The notes under the pieces were generated by a model, which searched no databases, was not told where the DNA came from, and saw only the letters and a program-made list of their open reading frames with translations. Source: Alphaproteobacteria bacterium (GTDB taxonomy: Bacteria > Pseudomonadota > Alphaproteobacteria > JAVJRE01). From it: a stretch of DNA of 64,000 bases. Made by a program: the position numbers and the translations under genes. The DNA lies in the NCBI GenBank assembly GCA_040218575.1, contig JAVJRE010000003.1:368001-432000 (forward strand), in the 5' to 3' direction. Below, piece by piece: positions 50,818-59,800 of this stretch (within the stretch, counting starts at the first letter, position 1; each line of letters begins with the position of its first letter).

Positions 50818-52077
50818 CTACGGGCCCGCTTGCTCATCGGTGAAGCGGTCCACCTTGCGCAAGGACGGGAATAGCTGCGCCCACAGGCCGGTTACGGCCA
50901 GTGTGCCGACCGCACCGAAAACCACGGCGGCGACCGGTCCGATATACTCGCCCATGAAGCCGGCCCGGGCGTCACCCATCTCGTTCGACGCGCCGATGAA
51001 CACAGAGTTGACTGTACTGACCCGGCCACGCAGAGCGTCCGGCGTGTGCAACTGCACCAGGCTGGCACGGATGAACATGCTGATCATGTCGGCGCCGCCA
51101 GCGACCACCAGGGCGGCGACTGACAACCAGATAGCGGTGGACAGGCCAAAGGTCAGCAAAGCCACGCCGAAAATGGCGACGGCGATGAACATGTGGCGAC
51201 CGACATGCCGGCGCACTGGCCAGCGGGTAAGACCAAAGGCAACAATCAGCGCGCCGACAGCCGGCGCGGCCCGCAGCATACCGAGGCCGATGGGGCCGCT
51301 GTCCAGGATGTCGTCCGCATAGACCGGCATCAGGGCGATGACCCCACCGAGCAGGACGGCAAACAGGTCCATGGAAATCGCACCCAGAATGACAGAGCGC
51401 CTGAAAATAAACCGGAATCCAGCCAGCAGGGATTGCCAGCCGATCTGCTCGCGCTCGGTGCTTGTACGCCGTACCCGCATGGCAACCGTCAGGCCGGTAG
51501 CAATCACCAGAAGGACGACGGATACGCCATAGGACATCGAAAAGCCCACCACCAGCAGGAGGCCGCCGATGGCCGGGCCGATGATCGAAGCGATCTCCGA
51601 CACGGTCGAGTTCCAGGCCACAGCATTGGGGAACACGGCCGGCGGTACGATGTTTGGCAGAATTGCCTGGCCGGTGGGCATGGCGAAGCCGCGGGCCGCG
51701 CCAAGAAGAGCCAGGACGATGAACAGCGACCAGTATTCCTGCGGCCCGATTCCGGCCAGCGCGATGAACGCGCCGCCGCATATCAACTCAACGCCATAGG
51801 CGGCAATCAGAATGCGGCGGCGGTCGAACCGGTCGGCGACCGTGCCAATAACAAAGATCAGCAGCAGGGCAGGAAGAAACAAGGCAACGCCGACCAGCCC
51901 CAGAATGAGTTCACGATCAGTCAGTTTCCATAACTGCCAGAAAATGGCGGTAATCTGCATCTGGACGGCCATGCCGGAAAAGAAACGCGCGCCCAGGAAC
52001 AGCGTAAAATCGCGATAGCGAAACGCCGCGTATCCTGAAGTTCCGCCGTCGGGGCTGTCAGTCATGGCCATGGTCAT
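50818..52077 (-). CDS. MFS transporter
   Basis: Probable twelve-helix transporter of the major facilitator superfamily, of the enterobactin-exporter-like MFS_3 type by general look. Visible features are the opening YAAFRYRDFTLFLGARFFSGMAVQ, the loop 2-3 motif GTVADRFDRRRILI (residues about 75-88), and RGFAMPTGQAILPNIVP in the first half. Length is about 419 residues from the ATG at 52077, with further in-frame ATG codons at 52071 and 52065 and no clear binding site, so the start is uncertain. Substrate is not recognisable. It is divergent from the ferritin-like gene. Confidence 0.85.
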   Translation of the reverse strand: MTMAMTDSPDGGTSGYAAFRYRDFTLFLGARFFSGMAVQMQITAIFWQLWKLTDRELILGLVGVALFLPALLLIFVIGTVADRFDRRRILIAAYGVELICGGAFIALAGIGPQEYWSLFIVLALLGAARGFAMPTGQAILPNIVPPAVFPNAVAWNSTVSEIASIIGPAIGGLLLVVGFSMSYGVSVVLLVIATGLTVAMRVRRTSTEREQIGWQSLLAGFRFIFRRSVILGAISMDLFAVLLGGVIALMPVYADDILDSGPIGLGMLRAAPAVGALIVAFGLTRWPVRRHVGRHMFIAVAIFGVALLTFGLSTAIWLSVAALVVAGGADMISMFIRASLVQLHTPDALRGRVSTVNSVFIGASNEMGDARAGFMGEYIGPVAAVVFGAVGTLAVTGLWAQLFPSLRKVDRFTDEQAGP

Positions 52078-52182
52078 GTCTTGAGGAAGGGAACGGTGTG
52101 ACGATCCGTTTCGTGCCGGCACACCGGTTGCTCTTTACCGGTGCCACGGCTCGGGCGATAGGTCCGGCACGGCAGAGCGCCA

Positions 52183-52188
52183 TATAAT
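52183..52188 (+). promoter_or_regulatory. Perfect -10 box upstream of the ferritin-like gene
   Basis: TATAAT on the plus strand, 95 bp before the ATG at 52284. No good -35 stands 16-18 bp upstream, so it may rely on an activator or another element. It lies in the divergent gap shared with the MFS gene. Confidence 0.4.
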
Positions 52189-52283
52189 CCAGCCGGATGC
52201 CCCTTCGGAAAGAGGGCGGAATCGGGCAGAATGGGCCTGTCCCGCCTGAATCCACCAGGCACTGATATGGAAGGGAGTCGCAG

Positions 52284-52595
52284 ATGGCATCGGAATCTCT
52301 GCATGCACCGCGCGAGAGGCTGAGCAAGAAAACACTGGCCATGCATCAGGCTATCGCATCGTTGATGGAAGAGCTGGAGGCGACGGACTGGTATCGCCAG
52401 CGGGCAGATGATTGCGAGGATGCATCTCTGAAAGCCATTCTTCTGCACAACATGCGGGAAGAGATTGAGCACGCCGCCATGGTTCTGGCGTGGCTGCGTC
52501 GCAACAGCAGTGATTTCGACAAGGAGCTGAGAGAGTATCTCTTTACCGACGGTGATCTGGCGAAGCTGGAGGGAGAAGCAACCGGGAAGGCATAG
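52284..52595 (+). CDS. Encapsulated-ferritin-like (EncFtn) ferroxidase, orphan
   Basis: Short ferritin-like protein with ferroxidase activity expected; in known systems EncFtn forms a ring-shaped decamer inside an encapsulin shell. The 103-residue product is two long helices with the EncFtn core EELEATDWYRQRADD and HNMREEIEHAAMVLAWLRR. By comparison with the Rhodospirillum rubrum protein, iron ligands map to E30, E60 and H63, with W36, H55, E29 and E32 also kept. The ATG has GGAAGGGAG 6 bases upstream. Odd points: the tail ends after DGDLAKLEGEATGKA with no encapsulin-targeting peptide, and no shell gene is in the window. Its stop touches the next gene's GTG. Confidence 0.9.
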   Translation: MASESLHAPRERLSKKTLAMHQAIASLMEELEATDWYRQRADDCEDASLKAILLHNMREEIEHAAMVLAWLRRNSSDFDKELREYLFTDGDLAKLEGEATGKA

Positions 52596-53981
52596 GTGGC
52601 GAAGTTCGCTGAACCGCCGCAGACGCCTTCTGCGGGATGGAGCGCAGAGCGTTTCCGGGCGGTATTCGGTCGCGCTGTATTGCGGCCCTGGCTTGACGGC
52701 GCGGCACTGTCACTGCTGTCGCGCTGGTATTTTCCTCTGTCCCGCGCGTGGGCAGCGGGACTGGAATCAACCGACGCGGACGATGTCTTTTTTGCCGCAA
52801 CCGGCGCGTCGAAAAACCTCGCAAGCGCGGCGGACTGGGCCATCACCCGCAGTCATCGCCGTGCCGCCACTCTTGCGGCGGCGACGCGACGGTGGGACGC
52901 GGCAGCCTTCGGTCCGACGCCTTCCGAAGAGGCCCTGGCTCTGGCTCAGGCGTCGTGGCAAAGGGCCGCTCTTTCTCACATGGCGAGCCGCGTCGGGTAT
53001 GCGCCTCTGAACCTGCCGCGCCGGCTGACGCCGGTACGGTTCTCCATATCCACGCCCGACGATGTGGCGGCCCGTCATGGTCATCGCCTGGCGGGACCGG
53101 CGGCTGCCTGGCCGCAGCCTTCGATGCCGGCGGTCGCCATGTCACCGGCAATCACCAATGGTGACGGGTTCCGTGTCCGCTGGCTGCGCTTTCGCTCACC
53201 GGTCCTCGGTGATGACGTGACGGCACGTGTTGATGAGCCGGTGGCGGACGACGGGCCGGTCGGCACTTTGGTCATGCTCCATGGGGTCTCCATGGAGACG
53301 GAGCATTGGGGTGACGGCACCCACCCCCTGGCTGGCCTGGGCGGGCGGACCGGATTGCGTATTATCCGCCCCGAGGGCCCCTGGCACGGGCGGCGGCGAC
53401 GTCCCGGCTGGTATGGCGGCGAGCCCACTTTGGCTGGCGGCCCGGCCGGCCTGATCGATACGTTTGAGGCCTGGGTTCAGGAGGTCGGTGGCCTGATCGC
53501 CTGGGCCCGCCGGACGTGCGGCGGACCGGTCGGTGTGTTCGGCGTCAGTCTGGGCTCACTGACCGCGCAGCTCCTTGCCTCTGCAGCGGCCGGTTGGGCG
53601 GCCGAATACCGGCCGGATGGGCTTCTGCTGGTGGCGACCAGCGGCGCTATTGATGAACTCAGTGACACGAGCAGTCTGGCCGGCGCCCTTGGACTCAGCG
53701 AAGCCCTGCGTGCCGCCGGATGGACAGCCGCAGCGCAGACACGATGGCTTTCCCTGGCCGCGCCCGCCCTGGACTCTCCCCTCGATCCGGCCCGCATCGT
53801 TATGCTGCTGGGCCGGGCTGATGATCTGACGCCCTACGATGGCGGCCGCGCCCTGGCTTCTGCCTGGCAGGTGCCGCCGGAAAACCTGTTCGAGAGGCCG
53901 CAGGGACATTTCACGGTCAGCGTCGGCCTGGCAACCAATCCGGAGCCACTGCAGCGGCTGGTGTCCATCCTGTCACGCTAG
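52596..53981 (+). CDS. Alpha/beta hydrolase of unknown substrate
   Basis: Probable serine hydrolase, 461 residues. The C-terminal 250 residues form the hydrolase: oxyanion region MLHG (227-230), nucleophile elbow GVSLGS with S318, acid likely D409 or D410 in GRADD, and H438 in PQGHFT. RPEGPWHGRRR at 259-269 resembles a lid-entry loop. The N-terminal 200 residues, Ala/Arg/Trp-rich with several helices, are not recognised. The GTG start abuts the stop of the ferritin-like gene (TAG-GTG), so the pair is translationally coupled. No signal peptide is seen. The function, and whether it relates to iron, are unknown. Confidence 0.8.
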   Translation: MAKFAEPPQTPSAGWSAERFRAVFGRAVLRPWLDGAALSLLSRWYFPLSRAWAAGLESTDADDVFFAATGASKNLASAADWAITRSHRRAATLAAATRRWDAAAFGPTPSEEALALAQASWQRAALSHMASRVGYAPLNLPRRLTPVRFSISTPDDVAARHGHRLAGPAAAWPQPSMPAVAMSPAITNGDGFRVRWLRFRSPVLGDDVTARVDEPVADDGPVGTLVMLHGVSMETEHWGDGTHPLAGLGGRTGLRIIRPEGPWHGRRRRPGWYGGEPTLAGGPAGLIDTFEAWVQEVGGLIAWARRTCGGPVGVFGVSLGSLTAQLLASAAAGWAAEYRPDGLLLVATSGAIDELSDTSSLAGALGLSEALRAAGWTAAAQTRWLSLAAPALDSPLDPARIVMLLGRADDLTPYDGGRALASAWQVPPENLFERPQGHFTVSVGLATNPEPLQRLVSILSR

Positions 53982-54029
53982 CCCGTCTGTGGACTGGTCA
54001 TTGGCCGGTCAACGGACCATATTCCGCCC

Positions 54030-55238
54030 ATGACCGATACGTCACAGAACTGGATTCCGACCGGCCTGCGCCCTGGCGCGCGGGTGGTGGCGGCCATGAG
54101 CGGCGGCGTCGATTCGGCCGTCACCGCGGCTTTGCTGAAACAGGCAGGCTTCGACGTAATCGGCATCACCTTGCAGCTCTATGACCATGGCGCGGCGCGC
54201 GGCCGCACCGGCGCTTGCTGCGCCGGCGAGGATATTCACGATGCACGGCGGGTGGCGGACCAGTTGGCTATTCCGCACTATGTGCTGGACTATGAGGGCC
54301 GCTTTCGCCAGGCGGTGGTCGATGATTTTGCCGACAGCTATGTTCGTGGCGAGACGCCGGTTCCCTGTGTCCGGTGCAACCAGCGGGTCAAGTTCGACGA
54401 TCTCCTGCGGATGACAGAATCGCTTGGTGCGGAAGCCATGGCGACCGGGCATTATGTACGGCGTGTGGACGGCGCGTCCGGGCCAGAGTTGCACACTGCT
54501 TTCGACCAGGACCGCGATCAGAGCTATTTCCTGTTCCTGACGACCCAGGCGCAGATGTCGCGTCTGGTCTTCCCCCTCGGTGACCGCACGAAGGGCGACG
54601 TACGCAAGCTCGCATCGGAGCTGGGCCTGCCGGTCAGTGCCAAGCCTGACAGCCAGGACATCTGTTTCGTGCCTGATGGCAACTATGCCCGGATCGTCGA
54701 GAAATTGCGTCCGCAGGCGCGTCTGCCCGGTGACATCGTTCATGTGGATGGCCGGATCATGGGTCGCCACGATGGGGTGCTTCGCTTTACGGTCGGGCAG
54801 CGACGGGGCCTCGGCGTCGGTGGACGAAGCGGCGAGGGCGATGTCGACCCGTTGTATGTGATTCGTGTGGAGCCCGACCAGCGTCGCGTCGTGGTCGGCC
54901 CGCGTCAGGCGCTGGCGGTGACTGCCTTCCGGTTGGCCGAGGTCAACTGGCTGAAGGACGATGCGCCGGACACCGGGCCTGGCCCGGCCAGGCCGGTGGC
55001 GGTGCGGATTCGCAGCAGCGGGCAAAGGCTTGCGGCCACAGTGACGGTAGAACCCGGCCGCCAGGACGGCGCCTGCGTAGTCCTGGAGAAACCGGAACTG
55101 GGCGTGGCGCCGGGCCAGGCGTGCGTCGTCTATCAAGGTGACCGGGTGCTGGGCGGCGGCTGGATTCGCCGTGACGGGCTGCAGTCAGGGTGGGCGCCGG
55201 ACCACAGCGAACGGGTGCCGGCGGCGGTGAGCGCCTGA
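54030..55238 (+). CDS. mnmA: tRNA 2-thiouridylase MnmA
   Basis: Makes the 2-thio group of U34 in tRNAs for Lys, Glu and Gln. The 402-residue protein has the ATP-pyrophosphatase loop SGGVDS at 24-29, GACCAGEDIHDARRVAD, the active-site cysteines C116 (PCVRCNQRVKF) and C212 (SQDICFVPDGNY), TGHYVRR and the C-terminal VGQRRGLGVGG. Length is somewhat longer than the E. coli enzyme through an N-terminal stretch and a Gly/Arg-rich insert. It lies between the hydrolase and tRNA-Met; tRNA-Lys, one substrate class, is 5 kb away. Confidence 0.96.
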   Translation: MTDTSQNWIPTGLRPGARVVAAMSGGVDSAVTAALLKQAGFDVIGITLQLYDHGAARGRTGACCAGEDIHDARRVADQLAIPHYVLDYEGRFRQAVVDDFADSYVRGETPVPCVRCNQRVKFDDLLRMTESLGAEAMATGHYVRRVDGASGPELHTAFDQDRDQSYFLFLTTQAQMSRLVFPLGDRTKGDVRKLASELGLPVSAKPDSQDICFVPDGNYARIVEKLRPQARLPGDIVHVDGRIMGRHDGVLRFTVGQRRGLGVGGRSGEGDVDPLYVIRVEPDQRRVVVGPRQALAVTAFRLAEVNWLKDDAPDTGPGPARPVAVRIRSSGQRLAATVTVEPGRQDGACVVLEKPELGVAPGQACVVYQGDRVLGGGWIRRDGLQSGWAPDHSERVPAAVSA

Positions 55239-55319
55239 CGCCATGACCGCACGGCAGCGTTCTTGACAGGCGGCGTCAGGCGGCCATAGTGACGGCCCTC
55301 GGGCCCGGTCCGATCCGGT

Positions 55320-55396
55320 GGCGGAGTAGCTCAGCTGGTTAGAGCAGCGGAATCATAATCCGCGTGTCGGGGGTTCAAGTCCCTCCTCCGCTACCA
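55320..55396 (+). tRNA. tRNA-Met (CAU), elongator type
   Basis: A 77-nt cloverleaf: acceptor GGCGGAG with CTCCGCT (one G-U), discriminator A, encoded CCA at 55394-55396; anticodon stem GCGGA/TCCGC around ATCATAA, anticodon CAT; T arm GGGGG-TTCAAGT-CCCTC. The first pair is not the mismatch of initiator tRNA and the sequence resembles elongator tRNA-Met rather than lysidine tRNA-Ile. Confidence 0.95.
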
Positions 55397-55439
55397 TGAC
55401 TTTCTTGCGCATGGTCCGGCGCAGCCGGGACGCGCGCCT

Positions 55440-56321
55440 TTGGCGGAGGGTCCCTTGGCACAAACAGACTATCCTTCACGCCTGGCGGCACCGCTGCCTC
55501 CGTCGGTCATCGCTGCCTATGAGAGCGATGGCGCCACGGTCGTGCGCGGCGTTGTGCCTCCTGTATGGATCGAGCGCATGCGGCAAGCCATAGACCGCGT
55601 TCTGGCAAAGCCGGGCAGGGCGGCGGTGGAATACACGCCGAAGGACCGGCCCGGCCGTTACTACGGTGACTTTTTTGTCTGGCAGCGCGACCCGGACTTC
55701 CGTGCCTTCATGGCCGATTCGCCACTGCCACACCTGGCGGCGGAAATCATGGGCAGCCGCGAGGTGCGTTTCTTCTACGACCAGTTGTTGGTGAAGGAAC
55801 CCAACACGGCAGAGGCCACGCCATGGCATCAGGACCTGCCCTACTGGCCTCTGCGGGGCAGTCAGATCCTGTCGCTGTGGGTGCCGTTTGACCGCGCTAC
55901 CCTGGAAACCGGCGTGGTGGTCTATGTGAAGGGGTCGCATCGTTGGGGCAAGATGTTTGCCCCGGCGGCCTTTGGCAAGGACTCAGGGTTTGCCGACGTG
56001 TTCAGGAAGATGAACATGGAACCGGTCCCCGACATAGAGGCGGAGCGGGACCAGTATGACATTCTGACCTGGGAGGTGGAGCCGGGCGACCTTATCGTCC
56101 ACCACCCTCTGGCGCTGCACTATGCCTCGGGCAATGCGTCTCCGACGGCGCGTCGCCGTGGTCTGGCGCTGCGCTATGTGGGTGACGACGCGCGCTGGGA
56201 TGACCGTCCCGGCACTTTCCTGCAGCACCCGCGTATGCAGGCGCTTCTACCGGATCTGAAGCAGACTGCCGGGCGGCCTCTGGCAGGTGACTTCTTCCCA
56301 CGAGTCTGGCCCCGCGACTGA
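55440..56321 (+). CDS. Phytanoyl-CoA dioxygenase (PhyH) family protein
   Basis: Probable iron(II)/2-oxoglutarate-dependent hydroxylase. The 293-residue protein has the metal-binding HQD with H130 and D132 (TPWHQDLPYW), a distal His in HHPLALHYASGN (H222 or H227), and R240 able to bind 2-oxoglutarate. The open frame begins with TTG at 55440, but TTG at 55455 lies 4 bases after GGAGGG and is the better start, giving 288 residues. The substrate is unknown; the gene converges on an MttB-like gene, and PhyH enzymes include hydroxylases of quaternary amines such as ectoine. Confidence 0.88.
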   Translation: MAEGPLAQTDYPSRLAAPLPPSVIAAYESDGATVVRGVVPPVWIERMRQAIDRVLAKPGRAAVEYTPKDRPGRYYGDFFVWQRDPDFRAFMADSPLPHLAAEIMGSREVRFFYDQLLVKEPNTAEATPWHQDLPYWPLRGSQILSLWVPFDRATLETGVVVYVKGSHRWGKMFAPAAFGKDSGFADVFRKMNMEPVPDIEAERDQYDILTWEVEPGDLIVHHPLALHYASGNASPTARRRGLALRYVGDDARWDDRPGTFLQHPRMQALLPDLKQTAGRPLAGDFFPRVWPRD

Positions 56322-56345
56322 GCTGTCGCTGGCCGAGCGGCGGAG

Positions 56346-57908
56346 CTAGTCCCCGTCGTCGGGCGGCTCCACGTCCGGCCCTTCACCGGCAGCGATGGCT
56401 TCTTTGCGCTTCGCCACATAGGCCTCCATCGCTTCCGCCCGGGCCGGGTCCATGGTCGGGGCTTCATAGGTGTGCAGCAGCGATTTCCAGATACCGTTGG
56501 CCCGTTTCAAGGCATCCTGGCTGCCCGCTTCGGCCCATGCCTCATAGTTGCGCCAGTCAGACAGCAGCGGCTCATAGAACGCCGTCTCATAGCGTTCCAG
56601 GGTGTGCGAAACGCCAAAGAAGTGACCGCCTGGACCAACCTCGGCAATGGCTTCCACGGCCAGCGAGGCATCATCGGTGGCGATGGGCTCAAAGTAGCGT
56701 GAGACGATCTGCAACATCTCTGCATCGACGATCAGCTTTTCGAACCCGGCATTAAGGCCTGATTCGAGCCAGCCCGCAGCATGAAAGACGAAGTTGACGC
56801 CGCCCATGATCGTGCCCCACAGCGACATGGCGCTTTCATAAGTGGATTGGATATCGGTTGACTGGGATGCCGTGGTGTTGGAGGCGCGGAAGGGCAGGCC
56901 GTAGCGCCGGGCAAGCTGGCCTGACGCGTGCATGGTGCGCATATATTCCGGAGTCCCGAAGGCCGGGGCGCCCGAACGCATGTCTACATTGGTCGTGAAC
57001 GCGCCGTAGGCGACCGGTGCGCCGGCGCGCACCACCTGGGCCAGGGTGATACCGGCCAGGGCTTCGGCGTTCTGCTGCACAAGGGCGCCGGCCAGCGTCA
57101 CCGGGCTCATGGCGCCGGACAGGGTGAAGGGGGTGATCGCCGCCAACTGACCGGCCTTGGCATAGGCCGTGATGCCGGCAGCCATGGGAACGTCAATCAT
57201 CAGCGGCGAGTTGGTATTGATGCCGGTCATGACGACGGTTTCGCCGTTCAGATGCTCAGCGGTTGTTCCGTTGGCAATCGCGGCGAGGGCGATACCGTCA
57301 CGGGCCCGGTGGGTACCGGCGGCACTCAGGAACACCGACTTGTCGGTGGTGGTGTAGAGAAGCTGGGCTGTATCCAGGTAACGGCTCTCGGTCGGCAGGT
57401 CGAGAGGTTCGAGCGCAGGTACAAGCTGATGCACGATGTTGAGCGAGTGGGCGATCTTGAGAAAATCGCCCAGAGCCTTGAAGCTGCCTTTCTGTCGTCC
57501 CCCGTCGAGAGTGGAGAAGTAGGGCGGCCCGCCAACATTTGAAAAGGCGGTATGCTGACCGCCGATACGCAGGCTGCGATCACGGTTGCGCGCCTGGATG
57601 GTCACCTCCGACGGTGCTTTGGCAACTTGCTCCTCGATCATTACGGGATCGAACCGGACCCGCTGATTGGACTCGTCGACGCGGGCGCCGGCGGCCTTGA
57701 GACGCCGGCGGCTCGGCTCATGCATGACCCAGATACCAGTTTCCGCCAGAACCCGTAGCGAAGCCCGGTGGATGGTTTCGATCTGGTCAGCGGACAGGAC
57801 TTCTACCGGTCGGTATGGATTGACCGGCTGACGCCAGGGAAGCTGGCGCAGCTCAGTGGGCTCTGAGCCGCCCTGGCGGCGGGCGCGGCGTGACGTTGTG
57901 CGGGTCAT
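56346..57908 (-). CDS. Trimethylamine methyltransferase (MttB/MtgB) family protein
   Basis: TIM-barrel methyltransferase related to MttB. From the ATG at 57908 the 520-residue product has the N-terminal VEVLSADQIETIHRASLRVLAETGI, NVGGPPYFSTLDGGR, GAMSPVTLAGALVQQNAEALAG and the C-terminal TLERYETAFYEPLLSDWRNYEAWAE (each by position: about 36-60, 124-138, 264-285, 434-458). Like MtgB, the glycine betaine methyltransferase, it has no in-frame amber codon, so pyrrolysine is not used. Methyl acceptor and substrate are not predictable; no corrinoid protein gene is nearby. It converges on the PhyH gene, 24 bp apart. Confidence 0.88.
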   Translation of the reverse strand: MTRTTSRRARRQGGSEPTELRQLPWRQPVNPYRPVEVLSADQIETIHRASLRVLAETGIWVMHEPSRRRLKAAGARVDESNQRVRFDPVMIEEQVAKAPSEVTIQARNRDRSLRIGGQHTAFSNVGGPPYFSTLDGGRQKGSFKALGDFLKIAHSLNIVHQLVPALEPLDLPTESRYLDTAQLLYTTTDKSVFLSAAGTHRARDGIALAAIANGTTAEHLNGETVVMTGINTNSPLMIDVPMAAGITAYAKAGQLAAITPFTLSGAMSPVTLAGALVQQNAEALAGITLAQVVRAGAPVAYGAFTTNVDMRSGAPAFGTPEYMRTMHASGQLARRYGLPFRASNTTASQSTDIQSTYESAMSLWGTIMGGVNFVFHAAGWLESGLNAGFEKLIVDAEMLQIVSRYFEPIATDDASLAVEAIAEVGPGGHFFGVSHTLERYETAFYEPLLSDWRNYEAWAEAGSQDALKRANGIWKSLLHTYEAPTMDPARAEAMEAYVAKRKEAIAAGEGPDVEPPDDGD

Positions 57909-58042
57909 GGCGGTAGGCACCTGTTGTGAAAGGCGTGGGCCGGTTCTCGCCCGGCGCCCGCCCCGGTGCAAGGGTGGATGACTCGACGGCCGGACCGTGG
58001 GACCCTGAGTAAGTCAATCGCCCCGCTAAAGGGAAGAACACT

Positions 58043-59251
58043 ATGGATATTTCAGCCAAACCACAGTCAGTCGGTCTCGACAGCGGACAGTTGGACAAAC
58101 TGGGCCGCAGCCTGCGCGCTTATGTGGATGATGGCCGGTTGTCGGGTGTGCTTTCCCTGGTTCATCGCCGGGGCGAGACCGTGTGGCGGGATATTTATGG
58201 CCAGGCCGACCGGGAGCGCGGCCGTGCCATGGCCGAGGATACGGTGTTCCGCATTTATTCCATGACCAAGCCCATAGTCTCAGTCGCGCTGATGATGCTC
58301 TTCGAAGAGGGCAAGGTCCTGCTGGATGATCCGGTGGAGCGCTGGCTTCCGGAACTGGCCGACCGGCGTGTCCTTATCGGCGGTGAGACCGGCGAGGCCA
58401 GCGAATCTGCACGACGCTCCATCACGGTACGTGACCTGCTGGCCCACACGTCCGGTCTGACCTATGGCTATTTCGATGACAGCGCGGTCGGCGCCCTCTA
58501 TCGCAAGGCGGAACCCCTGCCGCAGAACGGGTCGGGCACTCTGGCCGACATGATGACCCGGCTTTCCGGCCTGCCGCTGGCCTGCCACCCTGGCGAAAAA
58601 TGGATCTATAGCCTGTCCACCGATGTAGTGGGCCGCCTTGTTGAAGTGTTGTCGGGCAGTGATCTCCGCACTTTCCTGAAGGAACGCATTCTCACGCCTC
58701 TCGGCATGGCGGAAACGGATTTCTGGGCCGACGGCCGCGCCGACCGGCTGGCGGCCAATTACACGCCGGATCGCGATAAGGGACTGCGGCTGTTGGATGA
58801 CCCGGCGGAAAGCCGGTTCGCCCGCCCGGTGACGTTCTTTTCCGGCGGTGGTGGACTGACATCGACGGCCGGCGACTATTTGCGGTTCTGCCGCATGCTG
58901 GCCGGCGGCGGCAGCCTGGAGGGCGTGCGTATTCTCGGGCCACGAACGATCGATCTGATGACCAGCAACCATTTGCCCGGCGTTATCGCCGATATGAGCA
59001 CCGGCGGCTTTGCTGACGCCTACACCGGGACCGGCTTCGGGCTTGGCTTTGCGGTGGTTCTGGACCCGGCGGCACAGCAGGTATCCACCAGTATCGGTGA
59101 GTATTCGTGGGGAGGGGCGGCGACCACCATTTTCTGGGTTGACCCGCAGGAAGACCTGATCGCCATGTTCTTTACACAGCTCATGCCGAACTCGTCCTAC
59201 CCCATCCGCGATCAGATGCGGGCCATCATCTACAGTGCCATTACAGACTAG
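58043..59251 (+). CDS. Serine hydrolase, class C beta-lactamase family (EstB-like)
   Basis: Probable esterase or peptidase of the beta-lactamase/PBP-like fold, 402 residues, no clear signal peptide, so likely cytoplasmic. The nucleophile motif SMTK is at S73-K76, LLAHTSGLTYG follows at about 133-143, the tyrosine motif is in WIYSLSTDVVGR, and the third motif is represented by YSWGGAATTIFW near the C-terminus, as in EstB-type esterases. It is divergent from the MttB-like gene across 134 bp. The natural substrate is unknown; antibiotic hydrolysis should not be assumed. Confidence 0.9.
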   Translation: MDISAKPQSVGLDSGQLDKLGRSLRAYVDDGRLSGVLSLVHRRGETVWRDIYGQADRERGRAMAEDTVFRIYSMTKPIVSVALMMLFEEGKVLLDDPVERWLPELADRRVLIGGETGEASESARRSITVRDLLAHTSGLTYGYFDDSAVGALYRKAEPLPQNGSGTLADMMTRLSGLPLACHPGEKWIYSLSTDVVGRLVEVLSGSDLRTFLKERILTPLGMAETDFWADGRADRLAANYTPDRDKGLRLLDDPAESRFARPVTFFSGGGGLTSTAGDYLRFCRMLAGGGSLEGVRILGPRTIDLMTSNHLPGVIADMSTGGFADAYTGTGFGLGFAVVLDPAAQQVSTSIGEYSWGGAATTIFWVDPQEDLIAMFFTQLMPNSSYPIRDQMRAIIYSAITD

Positions 59252-59269
59252 GGCAGCGGCCGCCTGGCG

Positions 59270-59656
59270 CTAGTCGCTGCAGGCACGGCCGAAGGCGGCC
59301 AGGCCTTCCTCCAGATAGTCCGCCAGCAGCGGCATGCCCAGAAGATAGGTGGCTGTGTGGTCGTTGTGCCGGTCGCGCGCCAGGGTCAAGGCCTCGGCCC
59401 ACTCACTGCGCTCAAAGTCGCCTCGTCCCAGCCAGGCCAGGCCGACAAGTTCGCACTGCTGGTCACGGTTGAGACCGTCAATGAAGGTCTTCAGCACCTC
59501 AAAGGTCGCGTCGTCGGCATAGGCCGCCAGAATCTCACGAAATCCTTCATCGCTGGGATTGGCGCCATAGTCCAGCTCCACGACACCTTCCTGTGCGTCG
59601 AACTCCCTGGCGTTGGCGACGATATAGCAAACGTCGTCCAGACTGATTGCCTGCAT
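59270..59656 (-). CDS. DUF3775-like small acidic protein
   Basis: A 128-residue acidic protein of unknown function. It has the look of the DUF3775 family: an N-terminal LDDVCYIVANAREFDAQEG, a middle helix pair with FIDGLNRDQQCELVGLAWLGRGDFE, and a C-terminal HTATYLLGMPLLADYLEEGL (each by position: 6-24, 58-82, 99-118). No signal peptide, membrane segment or cysteine cluster. A GGAGGT-like sequence precedes the ATG. It converges on the serine hydrolase gene, 18 bp apart. Family call from memory of the sequence pattern. Confidence 0.75.
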   Translation of the reverse strand: MQAISLDDVCYIVANAREFDAQEGVVELDYGANPSDEGFREILAAYADDATFEVLKTFIDGLNRDQQCELVGLAWLGRGDFERSEWAEALTLARDRHNDHTATYLLGMPLLADYLEEGLAAFGRACSD

Positions 59657-59800
59657 GATACACCTCCGGTTGAGGTCCCAGCATAGCCGCTTGTTCGCAC
59701 CCGGCTATTGATAAGGATCAAGAAGACCGGACGCACCGAGACTCGCTGGCGGATATGAGATGTGTCACCCTGTTCCATGAGGTTTCTACAGGAGGAGTCC

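Noticed and set aside
51000..54000. An encapsulin shell gene beside the ferritin-like gene
   Set aside because: Neighbours are an MFS transporter and an alpha/beta hydrolase; neither looks like an HK97-fold shell protein.
56346..57908. Pyrrolysine in the MttB-like protein
   Set aside because: The reading frame has no internal amber codon; it belongs with the non-pyrrolysine members.
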